A DNA stretch of 64,000 nt, taken from Rhodocyclus tenuis. Lineage in GTDB: Bacteria; Pseudomonadota; Gammaproteobacteria; Burkholderiales; Rhodocyclaceae. The stretch is taken from the NCBI RefSeq assembly GCF_014197755.1, contig NZ_JACIGE010000005.1:1-64000 (forward strand), given 5' to 3'. The notes under the pieces are model-generated. The model did not search any database. It saw only the letters and a program-made list of their open reading frames with translations, and had not been told where the DNA came from. Made by a program: the position numbers and the translations under genes. Below are positions 1 through 9,626 of the stretch, piece by piece; position 1 is the stretch's first letter, and the number at the start of each line of letters is the position of its first letter.

Positions 1-207
1 GCCCTCGTCTCCACCCTCCTCGTCCTCGCCATCCTCGAACACTGGTTCATGGTCGTCCCCCTCAACGGCGCCAAACTCTGGCTCTGGTCTTTGCAGCCTG
101 AAAGACGCAGTCGCGTCGCGGGCGAGGATTGCACCCCGCCGGCGAACCGCCTGTCGGCTGAGGTCAGCACCTTGCCGCGCCGCCGCCCCCGCCGCGAATT
201 GCACTGA
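1..207 (+). CDS. puhE: PuhE, photosynthetic complex assembly protein 2 (3' end only)
   Basis: Only the last 68 codons are present, open from base 1 to TGA at 205-207. The frame encodes a hydrophobic helix followed by EHWFMVVPLNGAKLWLW, which resembles the C-terminus of PuhE (DUF3623), a membrane protein needed for assembly of reaction centre and light-harvesting complexes in purple bacteria. The tail beyond that motif is Arg/Pro-rich and not conserved. Its place just before bchI fits a photosynthesis gene cluster. The family call is from motif memory, so moderately sure. Confidence 0.7.
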   Translation, partial: ALVSTLLVLAILEHWFMVVPLNGAKLWLWSLQPERRSRVAGEDCTPPANRLSAEVSTLPRRRPRRELH

Positions 208-726
208 GCAGGGGAGTGGATTGCCGATCGTGCTCCTTCCGGGGGTGCAAGGACTCGGCCGTTTGCCTCGCCTTCCTGATCGGCCCATGCGCAGACGCCT
301 AATTGGCCGTGGGGTATTCCCCCGCCGCCGCGTCGCGGGGTAGAATCCGGCGCGCAAGCGAGCACTGCGGACGTCGTGGCCTTGTTGGCTTCCGCCGCAA
401 CGCGGCTGGCGCCAGCGAGTCGATGCGACGCAACGCAAAGCCTGCTGGTTTCGGCCATGCGGGGGCTGGCAGGCAGCGCTCGCCAGTTCACTTTCCGAGG
501 CGGGCAAACAATATTTCCAGACTTGCTCGGTACACGCGATGTCATGTGGCGTCCCGTTTTGTCCAGACGTGCAGGCGCAGCTTGCGTGCGCCCCGTCTTC
601 TGGTCGCGGGATAACGCGTGGCAGCGTTGCTGAGCCGCGATCCGGTTCCGATTTCACCCAGGAGAAGACCTCGCGGTCGATCCTGATTGTCGCCGCGGCA
701 TTTGCCGTGCGCGGGGAGGCATGAGC
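208..726. other. Intergenic region between puhE and bchI
   Basis: About 520 bp without a convincing gene; the open frames here have poor codon structure and no family resemblance. It ends in a strong ribosome binding site, GGGGAGG at 713-719, serving bchI. I looked for the PpsR/CrtJ palindrome TGT-N12-ACA and found no perfect copy. A promoter for bchI-bchD-bchO probably lies here, but I cannot place it. Confidence 0.5.
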
Positions 727-1761
727 ATGGGCTTGGCATATCCGTACGCCGCTATCGTCGGCCAGGACGAAATGAAACACGCGCTGCTGATCGCGGCGGT
801 TGATCCGTCGATCGGCGGCGTTCTGGTCTTTGGCGACCGCGGCACGGGCAAATCGACTGCGGTACGTTCGCTGGCATCCTTGCTGCCGCCGATGGCGGTG
901 ATCGCCGGCTGCCGCTACAACTGCGATCCGGCTGCTCCGGCGATGCCCTCGCTGTGCGAACTCTGTGCCAGCGGTGGCAAGGAAAAGGCTGCGAAGAAGA
1001 AGGTCAAGGCACCGGTGCCGGTGGTTGATCTGCCGCTCGGCGCGACCGAAGACCGCGTCGTCGGCGCGCTCGATCTGGAGCGTGCGCTGGCTCAGGGCGT
1101 CAAGGCCTTCGAGCCGGGCTTGCTGGCCCGCGCGCACCGCGGCTTCCTCTACATCGACGAAGTGAACCTGCTCGAAGACCATCTGGTCGACGTGCTGCTC
1201 GACGTTGCCGCCTCGGGTGAAAACGTCGTCGAGCGCGAAGGCCTCTCGGTCCGCCATCCGGCGCGTTTCGTTCTGGTCGGTTCGGGCAACCCGGAAGAGG
1301 GCGAACTGCGGCCGCAGCTGCTCGACCGTTTCGGCCTTTCGGTCGAGGTGAAGACGCCGACCGATATCGCCGCGCGCGTCGAAGTCGTCCGCCGCCGCGA
1401 TGCCTTCGAGCATGATCCGGAAGGCTTCACCGAGAAGTGGCAGAAGGAAAACGCACGCCTGCGGCGCAAGATCGTTACCGGCCGCGAGCGCCTGAAGACC
1501 GTCGAGGTGCCGGAAGCGGCGCTTGAGCGTGCCGCACAGCTGTGCATCAAGCTCGGCACCGACGGTCTGCGCGGCGAGCTGACGCTGATGCGCACCGCGC
1601 GCGCGCTGGCGGCGCTGGAAGGCGATCCTGTCGTTACCGACGATCACCTGCGCCGCATTGCGCCGTCGGCCCTGCGCCACCGTCTGCGCCGCAATCCGCT
1701 CGATGACGCGGGTTCGACGACGCGTGTCGAGCGGGCTGTCGCGGAGCTGTTCGGCGCGTGA
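727..1761 (+). CDS. bchI: Magnesium chelatase ATPase subunit I
   Basis: BchI is the AAA+ motor of Mg-chelatase, which inserts Mg2+ into protoporphyrin IX together with BchD and BchH, the first committed step of bacteriochlorophyll synthesis, in the cytoplasm. The protein has Walker A GDRGTGKS near residue 37, the cysteine-containing insertion after it, Walker B at FLYIDEVNLL and sensor/arginine-finger sequences (GSGNPEEGELRPQLLDRFG). Length (about 344 residues) is normal. ATG 727 is preferred over ATG 721 because GGAGG (715-719) is 7 nt from 727 but only 1 nt from 721. The stop overlaps bchD (GTGA). BchH is not in this window. Confidence 0.95.
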   Translation: MGLAYPYAAIVGQDEMKHALLIAAVDPSIGGVLVFGDRGTGKSTAVRSLASLLPPMAVIAGCRYNCDPAAPAMPSLCELCASGGKEKAAKKKVKAPVPVVDLPLGATEDRVVGALDLERALAQGVKAFEPGLLARAHRGFLYIDEVNLLEDHLVDVLLDVAASGENVVEREGLSVRHPARFVLVGSGNPEEGELRPQLLDRFGLSVEVKTPTDIAARVEVVRRRDAFEHDPEGFTEKWQKENARLRRKIVTGRERLKTVEVPEAALERAAQLCIKLGTDGLRGELTLMRTARALAALEGDPVVTDDHLRRIAPSALRHRLRRNPLDDAGSTTRVERAVAELFGA

Positions 1762-3578
1762 GCGCAGCGGCCCACTGGAGCGAGGCGGTACTCGCCGCTT
1801 CGCTGTTCGCCATTGATCCGCCGGGGCTGGGTGGCGTTTCGGTGCGCTCGCTCGCCGGTCCGGTACGCGATCGCTGGCTCGCCATGTTTGCCCAACTGCA
1901 GCCGGAGGGCGCGCCCTTGCGGCGCATTCCGCTGCACATCACCGACGGTCGTCTGCTCGGTGGTCTTGACCTCGCGGCAACGCTGCAGACTGGCCGGCCG
2001 ATCGCCGAGCGCGGCGTGCTCGCCGACGTCGATGGTGGTGTCGCCATAATGGCGATGGGCGAGCGCCTGACGCCGGCAACGGCGGCACGCCTGACCGCGG
2101 TAATGGACAACGGTGAAGTGATGCTCGAACGCGACGGCCTGGCGATGCGCCTGCCGACGCGCTTCGGCGTGATCGTTCTCGACGAGGGCGTCAGCGACGA
2201 CGAATGTCCGCCGACGGCGCTGCTCGAACGGCTGGCGTTCAAGGTGGTGCTCACCGACGTCAGCGTGCGCGACACCGAAGCGCTGGCGCCGACGCGCGAC
2301 GAGATCGCCGAGGCGCATGCGCGCCTGCCCAAGGTCGTCGTCGGCGACAAGCTGGTCGAGGCGATCTGTGGCGCCGGCGCGGCGCTCGGCGTCGCTTCGC
2401 TGCGGCCGACGCTGCTCGCCGTGCGCGTTGCGCGCGCGTCGGCGGCGCTTGCGGGCCGCGACGAGGCTGACGAGGATGACGCGTCGATCGCCGTGCGGCT
2501 GGTACTGGTGCCGCGCGCCACACGCATTCCGGAAGCACCGTCCGAGGAGGAGCCGCCGCCGGAAGAAGTTCCGCCCGAGGAGCCGCCGCCGGACGAACAG
2601 CCACCGGAACAGCCGCCGCCCGAGGACGATGACGAAGACAAGCCGCCGCCCGAAGTTGACAAGCCGCTCGACGACGTGGTGCTGGCGGCGGCGCTGGCGG
2701 CAATGCCGGCGGGGCTGCTGGCGCAGCTGCGCGCGGCGCAATTCATGCGTTCGCGCGCTTCCGCCGGTGGCCGCAGTGGTGCCGCCAAGCAGTCCGGCGG
2801 CCGCGGCCGTCCGGTCGGCGTTCGCCGTGGCCTGCCGCAGAACGGCGCGCGTCTCAACGTCGTCGAAACGCTGCGCAATGCCGCTCCGTGGCAGCCCTTG
2901 CGCCGTCGCGAAGCCGCCGCTGCCGGTCGCGAAGAGGTCGAAGGTGGCCGCCGCGTCGAAGTGCGCCAGGACGATTTCCGTATCACCCGTTTCAAGCAGA
3001 AGTCACAGACGACGAGCATTTTTGTCGTCGACGCCTCGGGGTCGGCGGCCTTGCATCGCCTCGCCGAAGCCAAGGGCGCGGTTGAGTTGCTGCTCGCCGA
3101 TTGCTATGTGCGCCGCGACCGCGTCGCGCTGATCGCCTTCCGCGGCACCGGTGCCGAGTTGCTGCTGCCGCCGACGCGTTCGCTGGTGCGCGCCAAGCGC
3201 TCGCTGTCGAGTCTGCCGGGCGGCGGTGGTACGCCTTTCGCTGCCGGTATCGATGCCGCCGTCGATCTCGCCGATGCCGTCCGTCGCAAGGGCGAGACAC
3301 CCTTGCTGGTGTTCCTCACCGACGGCCGTGCCAACGTCGGTCGCGACGGCAAGGGTGGCCGTGCGCAGGCCGAACAGGATGCGCTCTCGGCCGCACGTGT
3401 CCTGCGTGCCGCCAATATCACCGCGCTGCTGGTCGACACCTCGCCGCAACCGCATCCGCAAGCGCAGAAGATCGCGCGTGAAATGGATGCGCTCTACCTG
3501 CCGCTGCCGTACGCCGACGCCAAGGGAATTTCCAAGACGATTCGCGCGGCGACGCCGTCGGCGAGCGGCGCAGGCTGA
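1758..3578 (+). CDS. bchD: Magnesium chelatase subunit D
   Basis: BchD is the scaffold subunit of Mg-chelatase that couples the BchI ring to BchH. Visible parts in order: an N-terminal AAA-like domain without an intact Walker A, a Pro/Glu/Asp-rich linker at about residues 256-300 (repeated EEPPPEE-like runs), and a C-terminal von Willebrand A domain with MIDAS motif DASGS near residue 424 and a threonine-containing GGGGTPF loop. At 606 residues it is typical. GTG 1758 overlaps the bchI stop, so the two are translationally coupled. Confidence 0.95.
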   Translation: MSAAAHWSEAVLAASLFAIDPPGLGGVSVRSLAGPVRDRWLAMFAQLQPEGAPLRRIPLHITDGRLLGGLDLAATLQTGRPIAERGVLADVDGGVAIMAMGERLTPATAARLTAVMDNGEVMLERDGLAMRLPTRFGVIVLDEGVSDDECPPTALLERLAFKVVLTDVSVRDTEALAPTRDEIAEAHARLPKVVVGDKLVEAICGAGAALGVASLRPTLLAVRVARASAALAGRDEADEDDASIAVRLVLVPRATRIPEAPSEEEPPPEEVPPEEPPPDEQPPEQPPPEDDDEDKPPPEVDKPLDDVVLAAALAAMPAGLLAQLRAAQFMRSRASAGGRSGAAKQSGGRGRPVGVRRGLPQNGARLNVVETLRNAAPWQPLRRREAAAAGREEVEGGRRVEVRQDDFRITRFKQKSQTTSIFVVDASGSAALHRLAEAKGAVELLLADCYVRRDRVALIAFRGTGAELLLPPTRSLVRAKRSLSSLPGGGGTPFAAGIDAAVDLADAVRRKGETPLLVFLTDGRANVGRDGKGGRAQAEQDALSAARVLRAANITALLVDTSPQPHPQAQKIAREMDALYLPLPYADAKGISKTIRAATPSASGAG

Positions 3579-3613
3579 GCGATCCAGGCGGCGAAGGCAA
3601 GCGGGCGCGCACC

Positions 3614-4507
3614 GTGAGCAGCGGTCTCGACTGGGAAAGCGCCGGGCACGACTGGCCGAACCGCGCCGCCAGCCGTTTCGTCGAGGCAGCAGGCTTGCGC
3701 TGGCATGTGCAGCAGATGGGCGCCGGCCCGGTGCTGCTGCTGGTGCACGGCACCGGTGCGGCGACGCACTCCTGGCGCGCGCTGGCGCCCTTGCTGGCGC
3801 GTAATTTCACGGTCATCGCCCCCGATCTGCCGGGTCACGGCTTCACTTCGGCGGCGCCGGCAGCGGGCCTGTCGCTGCCGGGAATGGCCAGCGCGCTGAC
3901 CGGGCTGCTGCAGCAGTTGGACGTGGCGCCGCAAATCGTCGTCGGGCATTCTGCTGGTGCGGCGATTCTGGCGCGCATGTGCCTCGACAGCAGCATCGCG
4001 CCGCGTGTGCTGGTCAGCCTCAACGGTGCCTTGCTGCCGCTGACTGGCGTTCCCGGTCATCTCTACCTGCCGATGGCGCGCCTCTTTGCCTCCTTGCCGC
4101 TGATGCCGCGCCTTGTCGCCTGGCGCGCCGGCAATCCCGCCTTGCTCAAGCAGATGCTGGCGAGCACCGGATCGACGATCGACGCCGAAGGCGAACGCTG
4201 CTACCTGCAACTGGTGCGCAGCCCCCGGCACGTCGCAGCCGCCATCGGCATGATGGCCAACTGGGAACTGGCCGAACTGGAGCGCGCGCTGCCGCGCTTG
4301 CCGGTGCCGCTGGTTCTGGTGGTCGGCGCCATCGACGGTACGGTGCCGCCGGCGCACGCGCAGCGCGTGGCCAAGCGCCTGACGCAAGCACAAATCGTCA
4401 GTCTGCCCGGGCTTGGCCATCTGGCGCATGAAGAAGATCCTGCCGGTGTCGCGACGCTGATCGAAAAGCTTGCGCGCGAGACTGGCGTATTGGCGCCGCT
4501 GGCCTGA
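3614..4507 (+). CDS. bchO: BchO, alpha/beta hydrolase of the Mg-chelatase cluster
   Basis: A 297-residue alpha/beta hydrolase with an oxyanion region VHGTGAATHSW, the nucleophile elbow GHSAGA (Ser about residue 112) and a C-terminal GLGHLAHEE that supplies the His. Together with its place 35 bp after bchD this identifies BchO, a putative magnesium chelatase accessory protein whose exact reaction is not established. GTG 3614 is the start that gives family length. It is followed by 213 bp containing a tandem 10-mer (GCTGACTGGC twice, 4551-4570) before crtI. Confidence 0.9.
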   Translation: MSSGLDWESAGHDWPNRAASRFVEAAGLRWHVQQMGAGPVLLLVHGTGAATHSWRALAPLLARNFTVIAPDLPGHGFTSAAPAAGLSLPGMASALTGLLQQLDVAPQIVVGHSAGAAILARMCLDSSIAPRVLVSLNGALLPLTGVPGHLYLPMARLFASLPLMPRLVAWRAGNPALLKQMLASTGSTIDAEGERCYLQLVRSPRHVAAAIGMMANWELAELERALPRLPVPLVLVVGAIDGTVPPAHAQRVAKRLTQAQIVSLPGLGHLAHEEDPAGVATLIEKLARETGVLAPLA

Positions 4508-4720
4508 GCCGGCAAGGCATCGCGACTGGCGCTTCTGCCGTCGCGTAGACGCTGACTGGCGCTGACTGGCGCGGTCGGACGCAGGCCGGACGCCCGTCGC
4601 CGAAGCCGTGCCGCCACCGCCTGCGAGTGGGCGCAGCGCAGCCCCGGCATGCCTGCGCGTCGGTGGCCTGTGATAGACTCGCGCCGCATCGGCGAAAACA
4701 GATTGCAAAGAGGCAGGGCT

Positions 4721-6253
4721 TTGAACGAAACGAATAAAATCGCCGCCGGCACAGAACAGTCCCGGGATTCCAGGCCGCATGCGGTCGTCATCGGCAGTGG
4801 CTATGGTGGGCTGGCAGCGGCGATTCGTCTGGGGGCGCGCGGCTTCCGTGTCACGGTTCTTGAGCGGCTCGATCAGGCTGGTGGGCGCGGCTACGTGCAC
4901 CGTCAGGACGGCTTCGTTTTCGATGCCGGCCCGACGATCATCACCATTCCCTTCCTGTTTGAAGAGCTGTGGACGCTGTGCGGCAAGAAGATGTCCGACG
5001 ACATCGACCTGCGCCCGCTGAATCCGTTCTATCGGCTGCGTTTCGACGACGGCTCGATCCTCGATTACAACGGCGACCGCGAGGCGATGAACGCGCAGAT
5101 CGAGCGCTTCAATCCGGCTGACGTCGCTGGCTTCGATCGTTTCCTCGCGCACAGCATGGAAACCTATCGCCTCGGCTTCGAGCAGATGGCGCATATTCCC
5201 TTCAACAGCTTCATGGACATGCTGCGCGTCGCCCCGGCGATGATGCGCCTGTTCGCCTGGCGCAGCGTCTACTCGATCGCTGCCAAGTTCATTCGCGACC
5301 CGCGTCTGCGCATGGCACAGAGCTTCCACCCGCTGTTCGTCGGCGGTAACCCGTTCACGGTGACCTCCGTCTATTCGATGATTGCCTACCTTGAGCGGCG
5401 CTGGGGTGTGCATTTCGCGATGGGCGGCACCGGCAGCATGGTCAAGGGGCTGGTCGGCCTGATCGAAGGGCAGGGCAACAGCATCCGCTACAAGAGCGAA
5501 GTTGCGCAGATCACGCTCGACGGCCGCCGCGCTACTGGCGTCCGCCTCAAGTCCGGTGAAGTCATTGCCGCTGACATCGTTGTTTCCAACGCCGATTCGG
5601 CATGGACTTACAAGAACCTGCTGCCGGCAGACCTGCCGCGTCGCTGGAGTCCGGCGCGCCTGGACCGCGCCGATTACTCGATGAGCGCTTTCGTCTGGTA
5701 CTTCGGCACGAAGAAGCGTTACGAGGACGTCAATCACCACACCATCCTGTTCGGCCCGCGCTACAAGGGGCTGGTCGAGGACATCTTCAAGCGCAAGATC
5801 CTCGCCAAGGATTTCAGCCTCTACCTCTACCGGCCGACCGCGACCGATCCGTCAATGGCGCCGGAGGGCTGCGACAGCTTCTACGTGCTGTCGCCGGTGC
5901 CGCATCTCGAGTCGGGCGTCGACTGGAAGGTGCAGGCCGAGCCGTATCGGCAGGCGATTGCCAAGTATCTTTCCGAGACCATCCTGCCCGATCTCGAAGA
6001 CAATGTCGTCTCGTCGCTGATGACGACGCCGCTCGATTTCCAGAACCGCCTGCTGTCGATCCACGGCGCCGCTTTCGGCCTTGAGCCGGCGCTGACGCAG
6101 AGCGCCTGGTTCCGCCCGCACAACAAGAGCGAGGACATCGAGCATCTTTATCTGGTTGGCGCCGGGACGCACCCGGGCGCAGGCCTGCCCGGGGTGGTTT
6201 CGTCGGCGCGCGTTCTCGATATGGTGGTTCCCGATGCAGCGACCTTCCGCTGA
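4721..6253 (+). CDS. crtI: Phytoene desaturase CrtI
   Basis: FAD-dependent desaturase that introduces conjugated double bonds into phytoene, giving neurosporene or lycopene at the membrane. The N-terminus has the dinucleotide fold VVIGSGYGGLAAA, and the C-terminus has the family signature around GAGTHPGAGLPGVVSSA. Start: the frame runs back to ATG 4649, but TTG 4721 has AAAGAGG (4708-4713) 7 nt upstream and gives 510 residues, close to the family norm, so I take TTG. The C-terminus overlaps crtB by 20 bp. Three- versus four-step desaturation cannot be read from sequence. Confidence 0.93.
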   Translation: MNETNKIAAGTEQSRDSRPHAVVIGSGYGGLAAAIRLGARGFRVTVLERLDQAGGRGYVHRQDGFVFDAGPTIITIPFLFEELWTLCGKKMSDDIDLRPLNPFYRLRFDDGSILDYNGDREAMNAQIERFNPADVAGFDRFLAHSMETYRLGFEQMAHIPFNSFMDMLRVAPAMMRLFAWRSVYSIAAKFIRDPRLRMAQSFHPLFVGGNPFTVTSVYSMIAYLERRWGVHFAMGGTGSMVKGLVGLIEGQGNSIRYKSEVAQITLDGRRATGVRLKSGEVIAADIVVSNADSAWTYKNLLPADLPRRWSPARLDRADYSMSAFVWYFGTKKRYEDVNHHTILFGPRYKGLVEDIFKRKILAKDFSLYLYRPTATDPSMAPEGCDSFYVLSPVPHLESGVDWKVQAEPYRQAIAKYLSETILPDLEDNVVSSLMTTPLDFQNRLLSIHGAAFGLEPALTQSAWFRPHNKSEDIEHLYLVGAGTHPGAGLPGVVSSARVLDMVVPDAATFR

Positions 6254-7298
6254 GCATTTTCCTGAAGACGCCGCCGCCTGCGCGCGTCTCCTGCGCGGCG
6301 GCTCGCACAGCTTTTTTGCCGCCTCGCTGGTCTTGCCGCGGCGCATGCGCGCGCCGGCTGCGGCGCTCTATGCTTTCTGCCGCGTCGCCGACGACGCCGT
6401 CGACGACTGCCCGGCGCACGAGCGACATGCCGCGCTGGCCGGCTTGTACGAACGTCTCGACGCGATCTATGCGGGAACGCCGCAGGACCATGCCGCCGAC
6501 CGGGCCTTCGCGGGTATCGTCGTCAAGTACGGCATCCCGCGCACGCTACCCGAAGCCTTGCTCGAAGGTTTCGAGTGGGACGCCTTCGGCCGTCGCTACG
6601 CAACGATCGAGGATCTGCACGGCTACGGCGCACGTGTTGCCGGTACCGTCGGCGCGATGATGACGCTGCTGATGGGCGTGCGCACGCCGGAAGTCATGGC
6701 TCGAGCCTGCGACCTTGGCGTCGCCATGCAGCTGACCAATATCGCCCGCGATGTCGGCGAGGATGCCCGCGCCGGACGCCTTTACCTGCCGCTCGCCTGG
6801 CTCGCCGAAGCCGGTATCGACGCCGATGCCTGGCTCGCCGACCCGCGATTCGACGAGCGCATCGGCAGTGTTGTCGCCCGTCTGCTGCGCGAAGCCGACG
6901 CGCTCTACCAGCGCGCCTGCGGCGGTGTCGCCGGTCTGCCGCTCAGTTGTCGTCCGGGGATCAACGCGGCGGCGCGCATTTACGCCGAGATCGGTCGCGA
7001 AGTCGAACGCAACGGCGGCGACTCGGTCTCGCGCCGCGCCGTGACGCCCTTGTCGCGCAAGCTGCGCGGACTGGCGGGCGCCTTGGCGGCGAGTGCGCAA
7101 CCGGCGCGACACGACGCCACGCCGCCGCTCGAAGCGACGCGTTTTCTGGTGGATGCGGTGGCGAATTCACGACCGCCGGCAGCGCTGCCGCGACCACCGC
7201 ACTGGTGGGACTTCGCCGACAGCGCGGCACGCACGCTCGAACTCGTCGATCGCCTGGAGCGCCGCGATCGCATGGCCGGATCGCGCAGCAGCGCCTGA
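6234..7298 (+). CDS. crtB: Phytoene synthase CrtB
   Basis: Condenses two geranylgeranyl diphosphates to phytoene, the first carotenoid-specific step. It has the aspartate-rich pair typical of squalene/phytoene synthases: RVADDAVDD (about residue 49) and NIARDVGEDA (about residue 168). ATG 6234 lies inside the last codons of crtI, giving 354 residues and translational coupling; the open frame extends further upstream inside crtI but without homology. The C-terminal 60 residues are Pro/Arg-rich and variable. Confidence 0.93.
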   Translation: MQRPSAEHFPEDAAACARLLRGGSHSFFAASLVLPRRMRAPAAALYAFCRVADDAVDDCPAHERHAALAGLYERLDAIYAGTPQDHAADRAFAGIVVKYGIPRTLPEALLEGFEWDAFGRRYATIEDLHGYGARVAGTVGAMMTLLMGVRTPEVMARACDLGVAMQLTNIARDVGEDARAGRLYLPLAWLAEAGIDADAWLADPRFDERIGSVVARLLREADALYQRACGGVAGLPLSCRPGINAAARIYAEIGREVERNGGDSVSRRAVTPLSRKLRGLAGALAASAQPARHDATPPLEATRFLVDAVANSRPPAALPRPPHWWDFADSAARTLELVDRLERRDRMAGSRSSA

Positions 7299-7405
7299 GC
7301 CGGTTGGCAGGCGCCACGCCCACCCGGCGGCGGCATTGACTGGAATAAGGGACGCACGGGCTGTTCCGTGCAACAAATCGAAGTGCAAGGGATGGAGAGT
7401 TGAAG

Positions 7406-8299
7406 ATGGATGCGATGAAGCGGATCGACAAAACGCTGACGACGGCGATCGAGCAGTCTCTGGCGGCAAGCGTGGCGCAGGCAAGCGGCTCCGGTTGCCC
7501 GACGCGGCTGGCGGCGGCATTGCGTTACGCCGTCTTTCCCGGCGGCGCCCGCTTGCGTCCGCGTCTGACCTTGTCGGTGGCCTGCGCCTGCAGCGAAGAC
7601 CATCCCGGTATTGCCGATTCGGCCGCCGCGGCGATCGAACTGATTCACTGCGGCTCGCTGGTGCACGACGACCTGCCGTGTTTCGACGATGCGCCGACGC
7701 GTCGCGGCAAGGCTTCGCTGCACAGTGCTTTCGGCGAGCGTCTGGCGGTGCTGGTCGGCGACGCGCTGATCGTCATGGCGTTTGAGACGCTGGTGCGCGG
7801 CTGCGCTTCGGCGCCGCACCGTCTCGCCGCGCTGACCACCATCGTCGGTCGTGGCGCCGGTACGCCCGCCGGTATCATCGCCGGTCAGGCTTGGGAATGC
7901 GAACCGGTGGCGCCGCTCGCCGAGTATCACCGCGCCAAGACCGGTGCGCTGTTCGCCGCCGCCACCATGGCCGGCGCGGCGGCTGCCGGTGCTGAACCCG
8001 GCCCGTGGCGGATGCTCGGCGAACGCCTTGGCGAGGCCTACCAGGTCGCCGACGACATCCGTGATGTGGCTTCCAACGAAGCCGAACTCGGCAAGCCGGT
8101 CGGTCGCGACGCCATTCTCGGTCGGCCCAATGTCGCGCGCGAACGTGGCCTCGACGAGGCGATCGTCTATCTCAACAAGCTGATCGCTGAAGCGATCGAG
8201 TCGATTCCCGAGTGCAGCGGCGCGGCCGGCCTGCGTGCCGTCATCGAACGGCAGACGCAGAGCTTCCTGCCGGCGTCTCTGGCCAATCGCGTCGCCTAG
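7406..8299 (+). CDS. crtE: Geranylgeranyl diphosphate synthase CrtE
   Basis: Trans-isoprenyl diphosphate synthase making the C20 precursor for phytoene and for the bacteriochlorophyll tail. First Asp-rich motif DDLPCFDD (about residue 89) and second motif at DDIRD are present, with GGARLRPRL for diphosphate binding. Sister enzymes (IspA) share these motifs; position between crtB and crtF argues for CrtE. ATG 7406 has GGAGAG 6 nt upstream, better placed than TTG 7400. Confidence 0.88.
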   Translation: MDAMKRIDKTLTTAIEQSLAASVAQASGSGCPTRLAAALRYAVFPGGARLRPRLTLSVACACSEDHPGIADSAAAAIELIHCGSLVHDDLPCFDDAPTRRGKASLHSAFGERLAVLVGDALIVMAFETLVRGCASAPHRLAALTTIVGRGAGTPAGIIAGQAWECEPVAPLAEYHRAKTGALFAAATMAGAAAAGAEPGPWRMLGERLGEAYQVADDIRDVASNEAELGKPVGRDAILGRPNVARERGLDEAIVYLNKLIAEAIESIPECSGAAGLRAVIERQTQSFLPASLANRVA

Positions 8300-8311
8300 G
8301 CGCTACTGCCG

Positions 8312-9445
8312 ATGAGCCGCCCGCTGCCGTCGTTCGGCGACCGCTGGCGCGCGCGGCGCAACCGCTGGCTGGCCAGTCCGCGCTTCCAGCGCTGGGCAGC
8401 CCGCTTCCCGCTGACGCGGCCGATCGCGCGGCGCCATGCGCGTTCGCTGTTCGACCTCGTCGCCGGCTTCGTCTATACGCAGATCCTGCTCGCTGGCGTT
8501 CGCCTCAAGCTTTTCGAGCGTCTTGCCGATGGTCCGGCCAGCGTCGAGGATCTGGCCGGCCCGCTGGCGCTGTCGCCCGATGCCACTGAGCGTCTGCTCG
8601 CGGCCTGCGCCGCACTTGATCTTGCCGAGCGGCGCAACGATGGTCGCTATGGTCTTGGCCCGCTCGGCGCGGCCTTGCTCGGCAATCCCGGCATCGTCGC
8701 CATGATCGAACACCACGCGCTGCTCTACGCCGACCTGCGCGACCCGGTCGCCTTGTTGCGCGGCGAACATGCCGATACCGCACTGGGCCGCTACTGGCCC
8801 TATGCCGCCGCTGGCGCCGCCGGCGGCGCCAGCCTCGATGGCGGGCATGTTGCCGACTACAGCGCGCTGATGAGCGCCTCGCAGCCGCTCGTCGCCGACG
8901 AAGCGCTCGACGCTTATCAACTGGAAAAGCGCGGCCATCGCTGCCTGCTCGATGTCGGCGGTGGCGAAGGCACTTTCCTCTGCGCCGCAGCGCGCCGCGA
9001 TCCGCAGTTGCAGCTGATCGTTTTCGACCTGCCACCGGTTGCCGAGCGCGCCAGCGCACGCTTTGCCGCTGCCGGTCTTGCCGGGCGCGCGCGCGCGGTC
9101 GGTGGCGACTTTCTGCGCGACGAGCTGCCCGCCGGCGCCGATATCGTCTCGGTTGTGCGTGTGCTGCACGACCACGATGACGACGGCGTACTCAAGTTGC
9201 TGCTGGCGATCCGCCGCGCCCTGCCGCCCGGCGGCACCCTGCTCATCGTCGAACCGATGTCGGAGACACCCGGCGCCGAGCCGATGGGCGACGCCTACTT
9301 CGGCTTCTACCTGCTGGCGATGGGCCGTGGCCGGCCGCGCAGTGCCGAGGCGCTGCAAGCGCTGCTCGGCAGCGCCGGCTTCCACCGGCAGCGCCTGCTG
9401 CCGACGTCAATGCCGTTGCAGACGCGGGTGATGGTCGCGCAGTAG
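8312..9445 (+). CDS. crtF: Carotenoid O-methyltransferase CrtF
   Basis: A 377-residue SAM-dependent O-methyltransferase of the plant/bacterial small-molecule class: N-terminal winged-helix dimerization region, SAM motif DVGGGEGTF (about residue 212), then VVRVLHDHDDD with the catalytic-type His. In the spheroidene/spirilloxanthin pathways CrtF methylates the 1-hydroxyl made by CrtC. crtC and crtD are not in this window, so they must lie elsewhere if the full pathway exists. It starts 12 bp after crtE and closes the carotenoid block. Confidence 0.88.
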   Translation: MSRPLPSFGDRWRARRNRWLASPRFQRWAARFPLTRPIARRHARSLFDLVAGFVYTQILLAGVRLKLFERLADGPASVEDLAGPLALSPDATERLLAACAALDLAERRNDGRYGLGPLGAALLGNPGIVAMIEHHALLYADLRDPVALLRGEHADTALGRYWPYAAAGAAGGASLDGGHVADYSALMSASQPLVADEALDAYQLEKRGHRCLLDVGGGEGTFLCAAARRDPQLQLIVFDLPPVAERASARFAAAGLAGRARAVGGDFLRDELPAGADIVSVVRVLHDHDDDGVLKLLLAIRRALPPGGTLLIVEPMSETPGAEPMGDAYFGFYLLAMGRGRPRSAEALQALLGSAGFHRQRLLPTSMPLQTRVMVAQ

Positions 9446-9626
9446 CGCGGCGGTCTTGCATTCCTGCCGGCAATTGAGCGCGGCGCTGCGCCAGGCGGCT
9501 TGAATAAGCAATGCACGAATTCGTATTGGCCCGCCGCCAGAGCCGCCCGTAGTCTTGCCCTGGCGCAGGGGGATCAGCGGGCGTCCTGCCCGGCACCCCT
9601 GCGTTTCTCTGCAAGAAGGGGCTGCG

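Noticed and set aside
208-720. PpsR/CrtJ operator upstream of bchI
   Set aside because: No TGT-N12-ACA match; only TGT-N12-TGT near 547.
303-724. Three open frames between puhE and bchI
   Set aside because: Arg/Ala-rich, overlapping each other, without ribosome binding site or recognisable family.
3494-5740. 748-codon open frame on the minus strand
   Set aside because: It lies antisense to bchO and crtI, both certain genes, and its protein is a His/Arg/Gln-rich low-complexity chain. Such frames arise from GC-rich codon bias.
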